The notes under the pieces were generated by a model that saw only the letters and a list, made by a program, of their open reading frames with translations, had not been told where the DNA came from and searched no databases. The translations under genes were made by a program, and so were the position numbers. Positions 1 to 14,100 of a DNA stretch of 64,000 nucleotides are shown here, one piece after another (within the stretch, counting starts at the first letter, position 1; every line of letters begins with the position of its first letter). This DNA is from Dicaeum eximium (lineage: Eukaryota > Chordata > Aves > Passeriformes > Dicaeidae), in contig VWZP01009169.1 of assembly GCA_013396995.1 (NCBI GenBank), positions 1,395,697 to 1,459,696 on the forward strand, given 5' to 3'.

Positions 1-2497
1 TTCCATAACGCAATTGTCTAGGAAATACACATTTTAGAGTGCTTGCTTAGAAGCCAGTGAGAAGGAAAAATAGAAGTGGGATGAGACTGGTAAAGGAGAG
101 TAATACTGGTGTTCAAAACCCAGCTGTCTACTGCTAATGAAAATAATGGTTCACTAGAACATTTACAGGAGCAAGAAACGCCAGGTCTCACACGCTGGGA
201 AGAGAATGGCATAAACTGCCTCTGGAGAAAAGACTGAGATTCAGTGAAAGATTTTGGGTAGTGAGTCATCATTTGCTAATGAATTCTTTTGTGTATCATA
301 GAAGATGGAAATATTTCACCTTAAATAGTAGAACGCCATCAAAATATCTACCAAATACTTAAAAGACCACGAAGGAACCTAGTGCTTGTCACTTCCCAAA
401 GCTGTGCACTCCTGCTTGATGACATGGAGAAAGAAAATGCTCTTGCCCCTAAAGCAGAGGTGAACTATAAGTACCACTGCAATGCCCTTGGGATGCTGAT
501 GGATAAAGACAATTCAGGAGAGCAGAGGTGAAGCTTCAGTGTTGGGAGGGAAGTCCTAGTGAAGCTGAGCATCTGTTTAGTTGCAGAGAGTGGAATGAGA
601 AATGTTGCTTATTAGGAGAAAGTTCTTTTTTATCTCTGTGCTGAAGCTCTTTGCTAGGGGTGGGGAGCAGTTGCACATCCAGAACAAGGCAGACCTTGAG
701 AGCTTGTCTCTTGACACTCTTACTCACAGGGTCTTGTGAAGTCAGGCTCTGCAGAGCACAGGTTTCCCTCTGGATACTACCTCTGTATTCCAGCACAACC
801 AGCTGATTCTGATTCAGCACCGGTGGCTTCCAGAAACAGAGGGAGTGCCCATCCATCTCCAGATAGGTGCTGAATAGAAAAATGAAAGTAACTGAATAAA
901 AATCCCTGGAAACAGAGATGGTGACAGCAAAAAAGGGGAAAGTAACTTTGTTACTCATCAGGCTATTACCTTTGGGAAGGAAACCATGTAATTTAATATT
1001 CCTCTGGACCATTCATCTTCATTCTCCTAACTTGATATCAATAGCTGCCAGGTGGTGCCTGCAGAGGCCATTTAAATCAGATTATGTTATCATAGTTCTC
1101 CAGTCATCTCCAAGAGCAGGATCATGATCATGAGGAGGAAATCTAGTTATTCAGGTACATGTTACCTTATTAAAAGTTTGAGCAAAGTACATTGAGCCAT
1201 TATAATGGGATTAGGGTTTGAGTTGTGTTCTCAGGGTTGCCATGACTATGTGATCTTGGTACTGTGTTGTGGGGCTTGGAGAGCACAGCTCCACTCTGGC
1301 CAACTGCAAATAATCCAGGCCATCATCACAGAGGAGTGGACACCAGCATGGACTGTGGCCAAGAGCATGAAGCTTGCAGAGATTAGATTTATCTAGTTAC
1401 AAATGCCTGAGGCAGAGACTGAAGGAGAGGTGTGGAAGGATACCAATGCCTACCCACACTTAGCAAAGGAGCAATCAGGGAGAGGAAGAAGAAATGGCTT
1501 TGATAAACCTTCTAGAGTGTCTCTCAACACCCATTTCCACCCTTTTGCTTTGTATAAACACAAGTCGCTCCAGAAATCCAGTCTTTTGTCATTAGTGCCA
1601 CCTGTTGTCATAGGATATTAAGAATGGTTTTTTCTCCGTCTGACTAGAGTTCATGGGGTTTGATGTCCTCCCCCACATTCTCAGTGAACAGGAACCCACA
1701 TAACAATAGGCACTGAAAGGTGCCTCTCCTATATAGACAGTGAAGGACAAAAGCCAAGGCAAGCAGGAGGAGCAGACTGTGAAAAACATCAGTTTCCTGA
1801 GCTACTTTTACAAAGAACTGTCTTGCTCCAGAACCAACAACACAGCATTTTTTAACATTACTATTATTTGAATAGAACTACTATAGAGGTGAGATTCTCT
1901 GTCTAGAATCTGCTCTTACAATTCAGCAACACACCGGCTTACCCAAGAAATATTATTAGTGATGACCCGTGGACAAAATAGTCAGATTCTCAAAAAAATC
2001 TGGTCTTAGTGTAGGGTGCAGGTCTCTCAGTGAGTCCTGAGTATGTTTGAAGACATATGCCTTTTATTTTAAACTTTGGCTTTTCATTTTTCTCTGGTCC
2101 CACCAGCCTTAAAATGGTCACTCCTCACATTTTAGTCCTGTGACTGGTGCATGGCTAGAGCAGGAGACATTTCCAACAACAGGGAAAGCAACACATCTTT
2201 TCCAGCTACTCCTGTGCCTGGAATAACACTGACATTTTGGGACCACTTAGTAGGTTCCTATTCTTAATCTCCTGACAAGGAGTCAAAAGTACCTTGTCAA
2301 AAGTGACAAGGGGTAGTTGTGGCCCCCTCAGAGAATGGCCAAAGCTGACACGTCTCCACGCACACTTTGCCAGGAGGGTTTATGGCACAAGGTTCAGCCC
2401 TTTCCTGTTATTACTGCAATCCTAAACTCACATGGCCAGCACCAGCCCAGATGTGTGCCTTCTGGCCATTCCCAGCTTTTGGTGGTATGTATATACA
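1..2497. other. Unique non-coding DNA, no gene recognised
   Basis: Both strands hold only short open frames with no recognisable domain and no convincing pair of splice sites. No CR1, MIR or simple-repeat tract stands out. It is probably intergenic or intronic sequence. An undetected short exon cannot be excluded without conservation or transcript data. Confidence 0.5.
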
Positions 2498-2745
2498 TCA
2501 CTGAATCACACAGAAGCAGAGAATAACAGGCTATGCTCACTTGGAATGTACTCACAAGGATCATGGAATCCAACTCCTGGCCCTGCACAGCACCATCCAT
2601 GAGAGTCACACCTTGTGCCTGAGAGCATTGTCCAAATGCTTCTTGAACTTTGACAGGCTTGGTGCTTGACCACATCCCTGGGGCCTGTTCCAGTGACCAA
2701 CCACAGGTAAGAAAAAAGAAGTTTTAACACCTGCCAAACCCTCCA
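2498..2745 (-). mobile_element. CR1 LINE 3' fragment, antisense
   Basis: Read on the plus strand, this carries the familiar reverse complement of a bird CR1 tail. It starts with a 'CACTGAATCACA' type end, then 'ATCCAACTCCTGGCCCTGCA', then 'CCTGAGAGCATTGTCCAAATG', then 'TTCCAGTGACCAACCAC'. The element therefore points along the minus strand. It is about 250 bp, strongly 5'-truncated, and represents the end of ORF2 and the 3' UTR. Many substitutions and small indels relative to the remembered family pattern indicate an old, immobile copy. Subfamily not assigned. Confidence 0.85.
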
Positions 2746-5700
2746 CATTTATATATGCAACTGCTGGGTAAGGAAATGCTGTCAGTACTGCAGTGCCCTG
2801 GCAGAGAGCAGAACACACCCCTGCCCCTTCCCTGATTCACTAAATATGCAGGACATTTTCGCCCGACCTATCACTCCACAGCAAAAAGGAGTGTGACATG
2901 TGCTGTGGCAGAAGACTGCTCCCCTTCTGCATAGGGACCTGAATGAAGACAAACTCCTAATGTGCATCTGCAAAGTGCTCCTGGACCTGGGATTAACTCC
3001 TGGAAAACAGTTACACACTTAAAACCTTCAGCTGTCATAAAGCCTTTTTTACACACTGCCTCCCTGGATTGTTCTCCAAACCTGTCATGTGCTCAGGGAT
3101 AAATCCCTTGATGAAGAGATTTACTTTTTTTTTCTTCTTCTTCACATTATTTTAGTACATTTTATAATCATTTCAGTCAGCATTTTTTCTTTGGAAATGC
3201 AGATTTTAGATCTTGGAGTGATGAGAGCACACATGCATTCATGAAATGCAATCATTTCTGTTATGGTTAAATGGGTACAAATACGCAGTGCAGATTTGCC
3301 TAGGACAGGACAGGATTCCCCTCTCCTGGGGACCCAATGACTCAGGCAACAAAAAAAAAGAGGCAAGGAGTTGCCCTATCCAGGATCTTGGCATCAGTCC
3401 AGGATCTTCCCAGCTTCTCCCAAGGGATCCATTCCCTAGAGGTGTGTGGTGGAAAGAGCAGGGCAGTGGAGTCCTATGGAGATGGCTGGAGGGTGACATT
3501 CATCCCCAGTGGGGAAAGCTGGACCCACTAGGTCTGAAGAGACATGCAGGCTCCTGCTGGCTCTCTGCACAGGGCGCCAGCCACAGCGGGCTTCTTTGTA
3601 TGAAATCCTGGCCCCACTCACAGACTACCATGTGTCCAAGAAAATCCTCTTTTTTCTCATCCTCTCTCTCTCCACAAAGAAATTCTTCCACAGAATTTCT
3701 TAGAATCCCAGAATGTTGGCCATTTAGCTGAAGTTTCTGGCTGCAGCACAATTATAATTGGTCTCTCATGGACAGGCTCAGCACTGAGGCCAAAAAACTG
3801 CAAGGGTTATTAATGACTGAGTTCCCTTCTACTTCCTAACTACCAGACAGGCAGGAAAGCTAGAGGGGAACACTTGGGGCTGAGCCACCACTCTCCTCTC
3901 ATACACACTGTCCTGGTGCTCCAGCGCCTTCTTGCAGACACAAAACCGTCCACAGTGCAAACTCCAGATAGCACTGAGAGTTGTGAAAAGCAGATCAGGC
4001 ATTCAGAAGCCCCTCTGGTGCTCAGAGAACATTTTGGGGGCCTTCCCCCTGCAGCTGCAATGTGCATCAGGGTGCAACCTTTACAAAGGCACCTGGTTTG
4101 CCACAGGCAAGGTTGGAAGGATAAAGAGACGCAGCTGGAATGGCAGACTGAGAAAACAGAGTCAGACAGAGATCCTCCTCTCTCCGCCCCTCAAATAAAA
4201 AGACTGTCTCAGGAGAGGTTTGAACTGAGCAAGAATCATATTATTAGGATTATTACATTCCCATTTTACAACAATCACATGGCACAGTGCCAGCTGGCAC
4301 TGGGAAGCCATTGCTGCTTCTCCTTCCTTGCCTGACAAACACCGTGACAAGAATACAGTCCTTGTTAGGTTGAGAACTGAAGAATGGGAGAGGAGAGGCC
4401 AAAAACACCTCCTTGAACAATCACTGACAAGTAAACAGAGCTGCACTTGGGAAACACATATTTTAAACACATCTTCCCTGAGGTTTTTGGGGAGGGGAGC
4501 TTGATGCATGGGTTGGGAAGGTGAGTGTGTTCACACTCAGGCATATTTCTGTGGTGTCAAGCAGGCTAGTGGCAGCTAAGAGGAGAGCCTGTGATGCCTT
4601 CATTTCACAGAGGAAGATAAAAGTCTATGAAGCTGAGAATTTAGGGACTCATGCCAACATAGCAGCTTGGGTAAATTTGGACTGGCACTCCATGCTGGTC
4701 ACGGCTCAGCTTTTGATAAGGGTTTGTCTCACAGGAGCTCCTAGCAATCTATGGTCATTCCAGCAAGCCATTCTCTTATCAAAGGTCATGTCAAAAATTT
4801 GGAGGGAAGCAGGCCCAATAAATGCAGATGACATAGGGCATTGTTTACTCATGTTAATGCTCCTAAAATCATAACCTCCCACTGACAAAACAACTGTATG
4901 GAAGCATTGGGAAAAACTGTTGTTGTTTCATCAGCAAAACTGTCAGCTGCTGTGGTTGAGTAATTCTACACTGAGATTTTTACAGGGGAGCTAGCACTAA
5001 AGGTTTGGAAGTAGTGGATTTCAGAAAGACTTGTGCCTAATCCTGAACATGAACCACTTGTACCTATAAGACAATTTAAATGAACTGTCGCCACAGCACA
5101 GTTATTAGGTTTGTCCAAATGTGCATCCTTTTCCCCACCAGTCTGCTAGGCCAAGACATTAAATTCCTGTACCTGAAACACTGATTTCACCCAACATTTG
5201 CACCAACCTACCCGAGCAAGGCAGGACAAGATTTGGTTTGTGCAGTCTCTGGCTGGTTTGATAAATAAGAAAATAGCTGTGTTCTTGTCCTGCCCTAATT
5301 TTCCAGGGCTGGCCAAAAGGCTTTGTAAGGGGATGTCCCATAAGGGACATTTATGTATCAATGTTTGGCATCTCCTCCCTAGAAATAATTGCCCAGCTAT
5401 TGTCTCTCCCTGCAGTGAAGGTCCTACATTTGGTCCTGTTTCTGTTGCACTTTTTCTATGACCTTTAGCAAATATCTTAATTTTTGCTACATCTGAGACA
5501 AATTCAGCTGCACTGTCTTAAACAGGCTGGGGTTCAGATGAAGCTTCATGAGTCTCCTTGGACAAAATCCACCAACTGCTGTCTGTTGAGCAGCATTTGC
5601 TGAGATGGCAGCAAACCAAATCAGTGTGCTGGAAGTGCCATGGCCCTTGTGATCCACATGCAATCAAAAAGGCAGAGACCAAGAAGGGGTCCATACCTCA

Positions 5701-8700
5701 TTTCTAGACTGCAAGGTTCACAAGGCTAGTACAGCCTGCCACTCCTTCTGTCCTTCCTTCCACATGCAACTGATTCAGGAGAGTAAAAAGGCTCTATGAA
5801 ACAAGTAAATGAAAGAAAAAAGAGACCTCTGGTAAATGTCCAAAGGGATCTATCAGCAAAACCCTTTTAGTGGCCAGTTCTGCCTCCACCTTCCTCCCCA
5901 GGACAAGCATCCTTATAAAAGAGGGCAGCAGGCAGACTAAAGATAGCAGGCCTAAGATCACAGCATGGCTGCTTCACAAAGCACAAAAGTGAGAGCAGAA
6001 GGGGAAGGGAGGGTAACAGCTAATACTCTTCAACAGCCTGTCCTCTCATGCTTTAGTAAAACTGGCACTATGATTTTGCAAGGTAACAAGGAAGACAGAG
6101 TGATCTGCCACCATCTACCCTGTGCCCCTCCTATGGCAAGATTTAGATTGAGCTGTCAGTGACCAAACACAGCTGGTGAGAGAGACATAGCTCTCTGCCT
6201 GGATCTATTTTGGCTCCTCCTCTCTTCTCTACTTGCATTTCTCATATGTAATTTTGAATTATTAAAAATCAAATTTCCTTGGTGGTGGGTTCACATTAAT
6301 CTTGGGATTGCATTGATATTACTCTGAAGTTTCTTCTCTTCCTCAGAGATAGGACGGTTTTGCACATGGATGGGGAATCATTTTTTCAGGCATGACATTT
6401 AACCCAGGCCCAACTGAATTAAATTAAACAGAATTAAACACATTCTTTTTATCAGGATGCATGTAATGGCTAGGTCACGAGTAAAAGGTGGCATGGGAGT
6501 TGTGGGAGGTTGTCCAAAGCTGGCACGTGCTGAAGCCCTTTCTCCAAGCAGCATAATACTCTGCAGTGTGTACCACTCAGGTGGATTGTGCAGGGAGAGA
6601 GAGTGGCTGGACAAAAGGCCAGCCTTCAGACATGCAATTGTGGCACTCTTCTTTCGGAGCAGGAATGGCCGGTATGAACAGCTGGTTCTTGCAGGCAATG
6701 TCCCAGCTTCCCCATCTCCAGTCAAGAGTGCTACACACCCCAAAAGATTGGCCCTGGTGACCATGGGAGAGAAGTGCAGGCTTTCTGAATGACTGGGGCT
6801 TTCTGGGTACAGCATAGATTTGAAGGCTGTGGACAGAAGTTGATAGTGAAGAACCTCGTTTATCCAGCCCCCAGTTTATCACCTCTGCTGCGCCCACTAC
6901 AAAGCAGCCGCTTCCTGTTCTACCTATGCCTGTATCTCTTTTCCTGGTACCCAATAAATACTCATCAACAACAGCACTTAGTGCTTTGTCACATGTTCTG
7001 CCTACTAACCCCAGACCAGAAAATATTTGACCCTGAGTGATGTTTTCTTTCTCCCCAACCGTACTTTGTAGTATCAGACTTCAATCTACGTCCAACTCAA
7101 ACTTCAGCTAAAGAATGTGTTGTTGCTAATGTATAACCAGGGAGTGTGAAGCTGCGTGTGAGAACAGCACACACCACCAGAGTGAGAACAACAGCAAGCA
7201 CATTGTGCTGCTGCAGAGCATTGTTTGATGTACTTTTTGCAGGACTGTAGCTGGAGACCTCAAGTTGAAGCTAGCTCCAAATGCAACTGCCTGCCTGTTC
7301 CAGGGCCAAAGCACATCATGGAAGAACTGAAGACTCATCCCCTCTAGGTGTTTGGTTTTAACCTGCACTGCTCAAAGATGCCTAAAACCTGATTTATACC
7401 AAATCTGTCTCCTGCCCCATGCCACACTGTCTGGAGCCTGCCTGGGAGGACATTTAACAGCAAGCTCCCTAGGTCTGCGGACCTGGCATCAAACCTTGCC
7501 TCTCCAAAGCTCGATGTGCTAAGCCTGCTGTTGGCCACATCCCATTCCTCTCACATGCAAAACTTCTCCTGTGAGATGAGCTGAAAGACATTGGGGCAAG
7601 GGAGAAGCAGCTTCCAGGATTACTTCAATGGTGTGTTATGCACAAAAAAAAGGCACTTCCTACATTTAAGGATTGCAAAGGTATATGTGTAGTCATTTAT
7701 TGGGAAGCATTCCTTCAGTCCCACGGAGAGCATGCATGTGAATACACTGCAGTCCCTGGTGCCAGCTAACTTCACCAAGGCTTGACAAACTGGCACCTGC
7801 TCACAGTGGGCGAAGGTGATTCAATTAAAATTCCCTTGGATCAGCTGGGACACTCCAGTTTGGCAGCTGGCGTGGTAGTTGCGAGCCCAGTGTGGGTGAG
7901 TTGCAGCAGCACTGCTGCAAGCAGCACACAGGATCCCCCAGGCAGGAGAGGCTGCATGAGCCAGGACAGAGCTGCCTCCTACAGCCACAGCAACCACCTC
8001 AGACACACTACGTGCTTCCACCCACCACAGAACATTTCCTAATACCCTCTGACAAACCCAGCATGCTGCCGAAGGAGAACAGAGTTTGCCTGCAGCTAGA
8101 GTGCCCAAATCCAAAATACGTGCCCCAAGCCAGCATGTGCGAGACCAGGCACATGCTGAGAGAGAGGCAGGGAGATTTTGCATGGTGCATCCAGAACAAT
8201 CAGATGGGACAGTTTTCACTCAGAGCAATGAGTGAAATGATGGCAGGTCAGGGTGGCTGATGGTGAGCTCGGCCCTCATGCAAGGGGAATGCAGCATGAG
8301 GAACCAGCCAGGAGCACTGAGTAAGGGTCTCAGAGGAAATGAGAATTAATTTTGTGGCTCAAGTGGTCCTAGGAGGCATTTCAGGAAGTACTCAGACCAG
8401 GAGCAGTCTCTGTGTCCCATGGACTACTGGTGAAGAGACATCTTGCAATATACACACGACCACACTGCGCTGCAGGAGTCCTGCTGCCTCGGCCAGATTT
8501 GCTCTGGTTACGGATTGTGCAGGGACTCTCTGCAGAGACTGGGCCTGGAATGGGACCCAAACTTTGACAATCTATCCAGGACAGGTGGTCAACCAGTCCC
8601 TCACCTCCCCATACCGCCAATTTTGGAGTTCTTCTGCAGGTCAAGCCAAGAAGGGTCATAACCTGAGGTGTAAAAGGGCTCAGGCAGCAGCCCTGCTGAT

Positions 8701-8774
8701 GACTGCACAGGATCGCTTGGAAGAACTTGTATGTGTCATGAAACCACCTGTGGCACAGCAGAACAATAACACTG
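2746..8774. other. Unique non-coding DNA, no gene recognised
   Basis: The longest open frame here (about 160 codons near 3.25-3.73 kb, plus strand) has no recognisable motif and is overlapped by equally long frames on the other strand, as expected by chance. A pyrimidine-rich stretch lies near 3123-3147. A 'cccagaatg' motif near 3707 recalls a CR1 end, but no further CR1 sequence follows. Nothing else is supported. Confidence 0.5.
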
Positions 8775-8890
8775 CTACTCTTGAGGACTGGCTTCTGTCC
8801 CCAGCTTTGCCATGGCCTTCACAGGGTGACGCTGGGCAAGTCATATCCCTTATCTGTGCCTCCACGTGGGAAAATGCTGCTGCCTTGAGT
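8775..8890 (+). mobile_element. MIR-like ancient SINE fragment
   Basis: The segment contains 'GCTGGGCAAGTCATATCCC', then 'TTATCTGTGCCTCC', then 'GGGAAAATG' and 'GGAGGATAATGAGGA'. That order resembles the conserved core of MIR-type tRNA-derived SINEs (a 'ggcaagtca' block, an 'atctgt' block, then the 'aaaatgggg-ataat' block). MIR elements predate amniote radiation and survive in birds as rare diverged fragments. This copy is short and very diverged; an L2/L3 tail is an alternative. Confidence 0.5.
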
Positions 8891-10101
8891 TAGAAGGAGG
8901 ATAATGAGGACAGATCTTTGGGCCCCAGGGCTGAAGGCTCCCAGCAGGTTCAGGCTGAGAACAGATGAGAACACCATCTTTGCCTGACACACCACCAGTG
9001 TGTGGTGTCAAAGATGACATCATGGTATGTGAGCAAGCATTTACCCTCAGAAAGAGAAAATAGCAGAAGCATGTGTAATCATTTGCCTTTCATGCCAACA
9101 TACTTTCCTTGTGTAAAGAGAGGCTCTGGCGGCCCTAAGGAGGCTGAGAGATGCCCGTGCTCCCCTGCGAAGGTGGAACTATCAGGCAGGGATGCCAGGG
9201 TACCCGCCTGGGTAAATTTGTGCACACACTTCATGTTGTAATAGACTTTAGTATCTGATAACAGAGCCTTGCTGGAGTCTGGCATGAGGACAGAAGGAAT
9301 CAAAGGTCATGCCATGAATTCCAGTTATGCTGATAGGCATCTATAGTCAGAGGAAGGAGCTCAAGAACAGGAACTGTAAACTGGTGGAGAGGGCTGAAAA
9401 ACAGAAGCTGGTTCAGAGATGACAGGTATGGGTCATTTTGGATCCCAGCTGGACATTTGGTTGCACATGTTTGCCAGGGACATGGGATGGTGTTTTCTCT
9501 GATGGAGTGAACATGAACTCTGCCATTATTAGTTTAACAAACAGACTAAACACACAGCAATATATGCATTAAATAGCTCACACATGTCTCCCCAGAGGCC
9601 TCTCCCTCACGGAGGAGCTGATTCACGACACAGGTGGGCTGATCAGCAGACAGGTAGGAGATGCAATTATGCAGTGTGTACCTTGCACCAGGGGAACTGT
9701 CTGCACATGGAAACAGCTGAGAATGGATATGACACACTGCCTGCTTTTGCCTCATGAGTCTGACACTGCCACTCACCTTGTGCCTTACTCCCAGCAGATA
9801 CCTGGGTGGCACAGTGCTCTGTGCTGCACACTGGGGGCTGAGAGAGGTCACACAAGGAGAGAGACTCTGCAGCTGTGACCAGAGATGGTTCAACAATCCC
9901 TGCACAGCACAGCTCTGTGCTGGGCTCCGGAGGCAGGAGAGGAGTTTTAAGTTCCTGTGGTTCCCAGAAGAANGCAGAAGAAAAGCTCCTAGCAAGTGAC
10001 TGACACTTCTAGTCGTATTATAATAAATTATCTTATTTCTTTATTTTTATTCTTCAATTAAATGATTCCATTGTTTCCACAGTTTTCACATTATCCTCCA
10101 C
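8891..10101. other. Unique non-coding DNA
   Basis: No gene, repeat family or RNA gene recognised. It contains one ambiguous base at 9973. A diverged A-rich stretch follows near 10.0 kb. Confidence 0.45.
9973..9973. other. Single unresolved base (N)
   Basis: A lone N in otherwise normal sequence. It may mark a minimal contig join or an unresolved base call. It sits inside open frames on both strands that are not believed to be coding. Confidence 0.95.
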
Positions 10102-10139
10102 CTCAGACTAGATGTGCTTGCTCAGACTAGATGTGCTCG
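10102..10139. repeat. Two-copy 19-bp tandem repeat
   Basis: The unit CTCAGACTAGATGTGCTTG at 10102-10120 is repeated at 10121-10139 with one substitution (T to C near the end). This is a local tandem duplication of recent or moderate age. No function is implied. Confidence 0.9.
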
Positions 10140-10599
10140 CTCTGCCTTTACTTTTCAAATTGTGATTTCTGTTTGGGTTCACCTGCTTCATGGCTGTTGC
10201 TTTTTGCCTCATCACAGGTACTGACAAAGGCTTTGATGACAGTCAAAAGTCACTTCTGAGATGGGAAAGGTAAACAGGCAGGAGGTTGAAAGAGAGGTGT
10301 AGCATAGACAGGGACAATACAAACTGTTATCATGTGTTATCATCAGAGCATCTTTTTTCTTTGCTCCTCTGCTGTTAGTGGAACACATCAGGCAGCAACA
10401 GAAACTAATCATGAGGAATTGCACAGGGGGTTGATTTTTAGCAACTGAGCAGTCACAGATCCAGACCACTGAAAGCTGGTCCCAAACCCCTGGAAAACTG
10501 GTGGGGAAAATCTCATGGAGTTCAGGGAAGCTTGGCTTCAACTTCACAGAGAAGAGCCTGAAATTGAAACATAGGGTGCATAAAACCCCACCCATTCAG

Positions 10600-11140
10600 T
10601 AACTACAAGGAAACTGGACTAAAACTGATAAATTTGAACTTCAGTGGAACAGATTAAATCCCATTTAAACTAGTAAGCAGGGGAGCTTATTTTTAAATAT
10701 TCAAGAAAACCTTCTTTTCCATCTATCCTTTTAATTATTTTCCATAAAGAAAGGTTCATAGTCATCACGCTGTAACCAAAAAGATTCTGTTTACTTAAAA
10801 CCACATACAGTCTATCTACTAAATTACTGTCACCAGCAGACAGTTTTATCTACACATATTTATTTACAGCTTTACGTGTTTTTGTTAGATCTTGATTATT
10901 ACAATTTTCTATGCTGGGAAATAGTGAATTATGTATGTTTAATTTGTTATAGGATTATGGTTTATCTTTAGAATTGATTCATATCAGGCTGCAATTGGAA
11001 TGAATTTGAATCCATTAAAAATCTATAAAAACATTTATATTAAACTCTTTATTATTTATATAAACCACCCTAATTGCAAAACATAAAATAAAAATTAATA
11101 TTAAACAAAAGAGGTTGTATCAGTGGCTAGTGGGTCAAAC
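10600..11140. other. AT-rich, motif-rich non-coding block
   Basis: Base composition drops sharply in GC here compared with both sides, with no open reading frame of note. It contains a forkhead-type TGTTTAC (10788-10794) and several TAAT/ATTA cores around 10.9-11.1 kb. Such blocks are often conserved non-coding elements, but plain AT-rich DNA is an equally simple reading. Conservation cannot be judged from one sequence. Confidence 0.3.
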
Positions 11141-14100
11141 AGGTTGTTGCAGGATACCATATACCCCAACACCATAGATCTGCTGGTTTTGCTCATCCTC
11201 ATTGTTTGCTCATCCTCATTTTCCTCATAGGTCAGAGGAGCAAATCAAGCTTGCCTGGTTTTCTTCAAACTTCATTAAGTTTCTTAAGTTTGAATAAGCA
11301 AGTCACTGAATTTAAGTTTTTGAGTAAACTGAAATGGAATAAATAGTCATCTTCTACTCATGGAAGAGCAATTGGTCTCAGAAGTGGATTTATCACTTAT
11401 CAAGCTTTGGTTCCAGGTGCTTAGACGGTGTTTTGGTTCAGCTTTCTGAAATGTTTTGGCAGGAAGCATGTGTAACTCGATATTTAAAAAAAATAATCAA
11501 GACAAAGAGATACTTTTTATCAAATATACTAAGCAGCCAAATACAGATGGCCATTGTTCCACATTTAAATAACTGTATATCAACAGAGAGAAAATATATT
11601 GAACTTATAACTCGTATAATTCTTAAAACTATTAAAAGTCTGCCATTGTTATCATCAGTCATATGCAATGGATGTTAGGAATAGGATGGAACTTGCATTT
11701 CCTACACAGTGACCAGTCTACCTTTAGCTGCCACTAGGAGACTGTGGGTGGCTTCAGCACCACAAATCACTGCCCCAGAGTTTCCACCTGGGAATTACAA
11801 GTATCCCCCAGACAGAGCTGAACAGAGCAGTCATATTCACTTGTTTTTTTTATCCTCTTCCACCCAGCCTGTTTTTCCTGTTACAATCACAAAGGAAGTC
11901 TTTCTATACTACTTGCAAGACTGAAGGGACTGTTCATGTTTCTAGACAACATGAACAGGTTGTAAAATTGATGTTGATATGCCTGCTTGGATTGGAAAGG
12001 CACCTGAAACACCACCTTGAAGATGCTGCACCCCTGGCCTCTCTGTCCACCCTAGGAAAGTAGTCTAATCATGTGGGAAAGGGGCAGCCACTCCCTGTGG
12101 GACACTGTGAAAAAGGCTGACACATGCTGTCCTAAAAGGTTGTAATACTCTTCTGTTTTATTGCCAGTTGGCATTAATTAATTGGCTACTGTCTTCTTCA
12201 GAATTGTCTCAACCGAGCAGTATCTGTTTGTGATTTATACTTGGCACTTCCCTGATAAAAGTTTTTCCACTCTAACTCAGCTTGAGCAAGACTTGTCTCT
12301 TCTCCTTCATGCCAGCTTCACTGAAGTGTCTCATCTTCCTGCTTCTGCCTCTCTTTGTACTAAATGCCCTGGGAGACATGGCAATGGACAGTCTTTGAGC
12401 CAGTAGCCCTCTCTTCCATCACCAGCACTCAGTCTGTCATCTTGCCTAGTGGAAACAAACTCATCACCATTAAGAGGAATTGTTTCGGGGTCAGATGTTC
12501 TTACCCTCCAGCTTCACTGGCTTCAGTGAGATGGATCTGCATTATGCCAGCTGAGGATCTGCTCCTTCAGGAAAACAAGGCCTATCAGAAAGGCTGCACA
12601 GGAAGGAAAAACAGGGTTTCTTATAAGGTTAGCTAACACTGTTTAACTAAAGCCCACCACAGCCCAATTTCTGGAGGCTTACAGCACATAAATCTTGGAT
12701 TAACTCGATGTTCACTAGAGCTTTTCAATCCACTCGTAACATTTTCCAGTTCAGTGTGAAGAACTGGGCCTCTCATGAGCCTCTTTTCAGCATTTTTCCA
12801 AAGCTCTGGATATCCTTCTCCAGTGAGGGATTTGGAGGGGATGCATTATGAGCAGGACACTAATCTGCTCCTCACTGTGGTGTGTGAGGAACGGAATCTC
12901 AGATAGCATCATAAGGCACTTGATCCCTATTTTGTCCCTAGAGTAACCTGGTGGAGAACAGTGTGCAGCCCTTTCAGCCCAGACTCCAGTATTTAACTGC
13001 TGGAGATGTTCTGGTGTCAAGTTTTCACAGATGATTTTAGGTGGAAAAATATATCTAGCTCCTAAATTAACTTGAGCAGAGAAGGCAGTTTGCTGTCACT
13101 GCTGGAACACTGCTGTCAGTCATGGCTGTTCAGAAATTTTATATACATCTCAGGAGCCATAACAGAGAGAAAATCTGAAGCTCAGTCTGTTAAGGAGTCA
13201 TGGTGCTCACATTTTTAGTTTCCAGGTTCACTCCTTTTTTTTTTTTTTTTTTTTATGCCTGAGAGGTCTTCTGTTTGCAATTCAGTGCAGGCTTCTGGCT
13301 ACAAGAAACAATTAACCATGCCTCCAATCAGGACGGAAACAGAAAGGTACAGAGAGAAGATTAAGATCAAATCCCCAAACATAAAAGGAAATACAAAGCA
13401 AAAAATTGAAAAGTGGAATGGCATTCTTCATCTCTATAATTGATAAAATATTTTGCAATCCTGGAAAACTTAATAGCTTCTTTGGCATAATCTTTATGAC
13501 CTTAAAGGGGTGATAAGGAAGGTAAAAAACTTTCTGAAAGGTTATGCGTTTTCCTAGTCAACTCAGTTTTTCCTTCTCACCTCCAAGGCTAACATTCAAA
13601 AGGAAGTTTGACACCTGTGGGTTATGTCGGAACTTGGGAGCTGTTTATTTAGCTTCTCCCAAAATACTGCCTATGGAACCTTGCAGAGCAGGGCAAGAAA
13701 GGGAGCCCTGTGAAGTGACAGCAGCACCAGAAAAGTGAAGGCTCCATAGCTCAAACTGCTCAAGTTTATTAAAACAAAACAGGTCACAGGAGTTGCCCAA
13801 AGGGTTACATAAGGCAGAATGTAGCACTCCACAGGAGAGAAGGGAGCCTGTTAAAAGGCAAAGCCACTCCAGTTTGTTTATGGCCAGAGATAACTGTTTT
13901 GTGGTGTGTCTGTTCTCCACGGCTGACAGAGTAAATCACACTCTTTATCTCCACAGCAGATGAGAATTTGGACTGGGCTGTTGTTTTGTGAGCTGCGGAT
14001 TAAAGCAAATGGGGCTATTATTTATGAGTATGGCTAGCATTATTATTTTGTTCCTGCCATCTCTGCATTTCAGTCTCTAGGTAAGGAATTTCATCACAAT

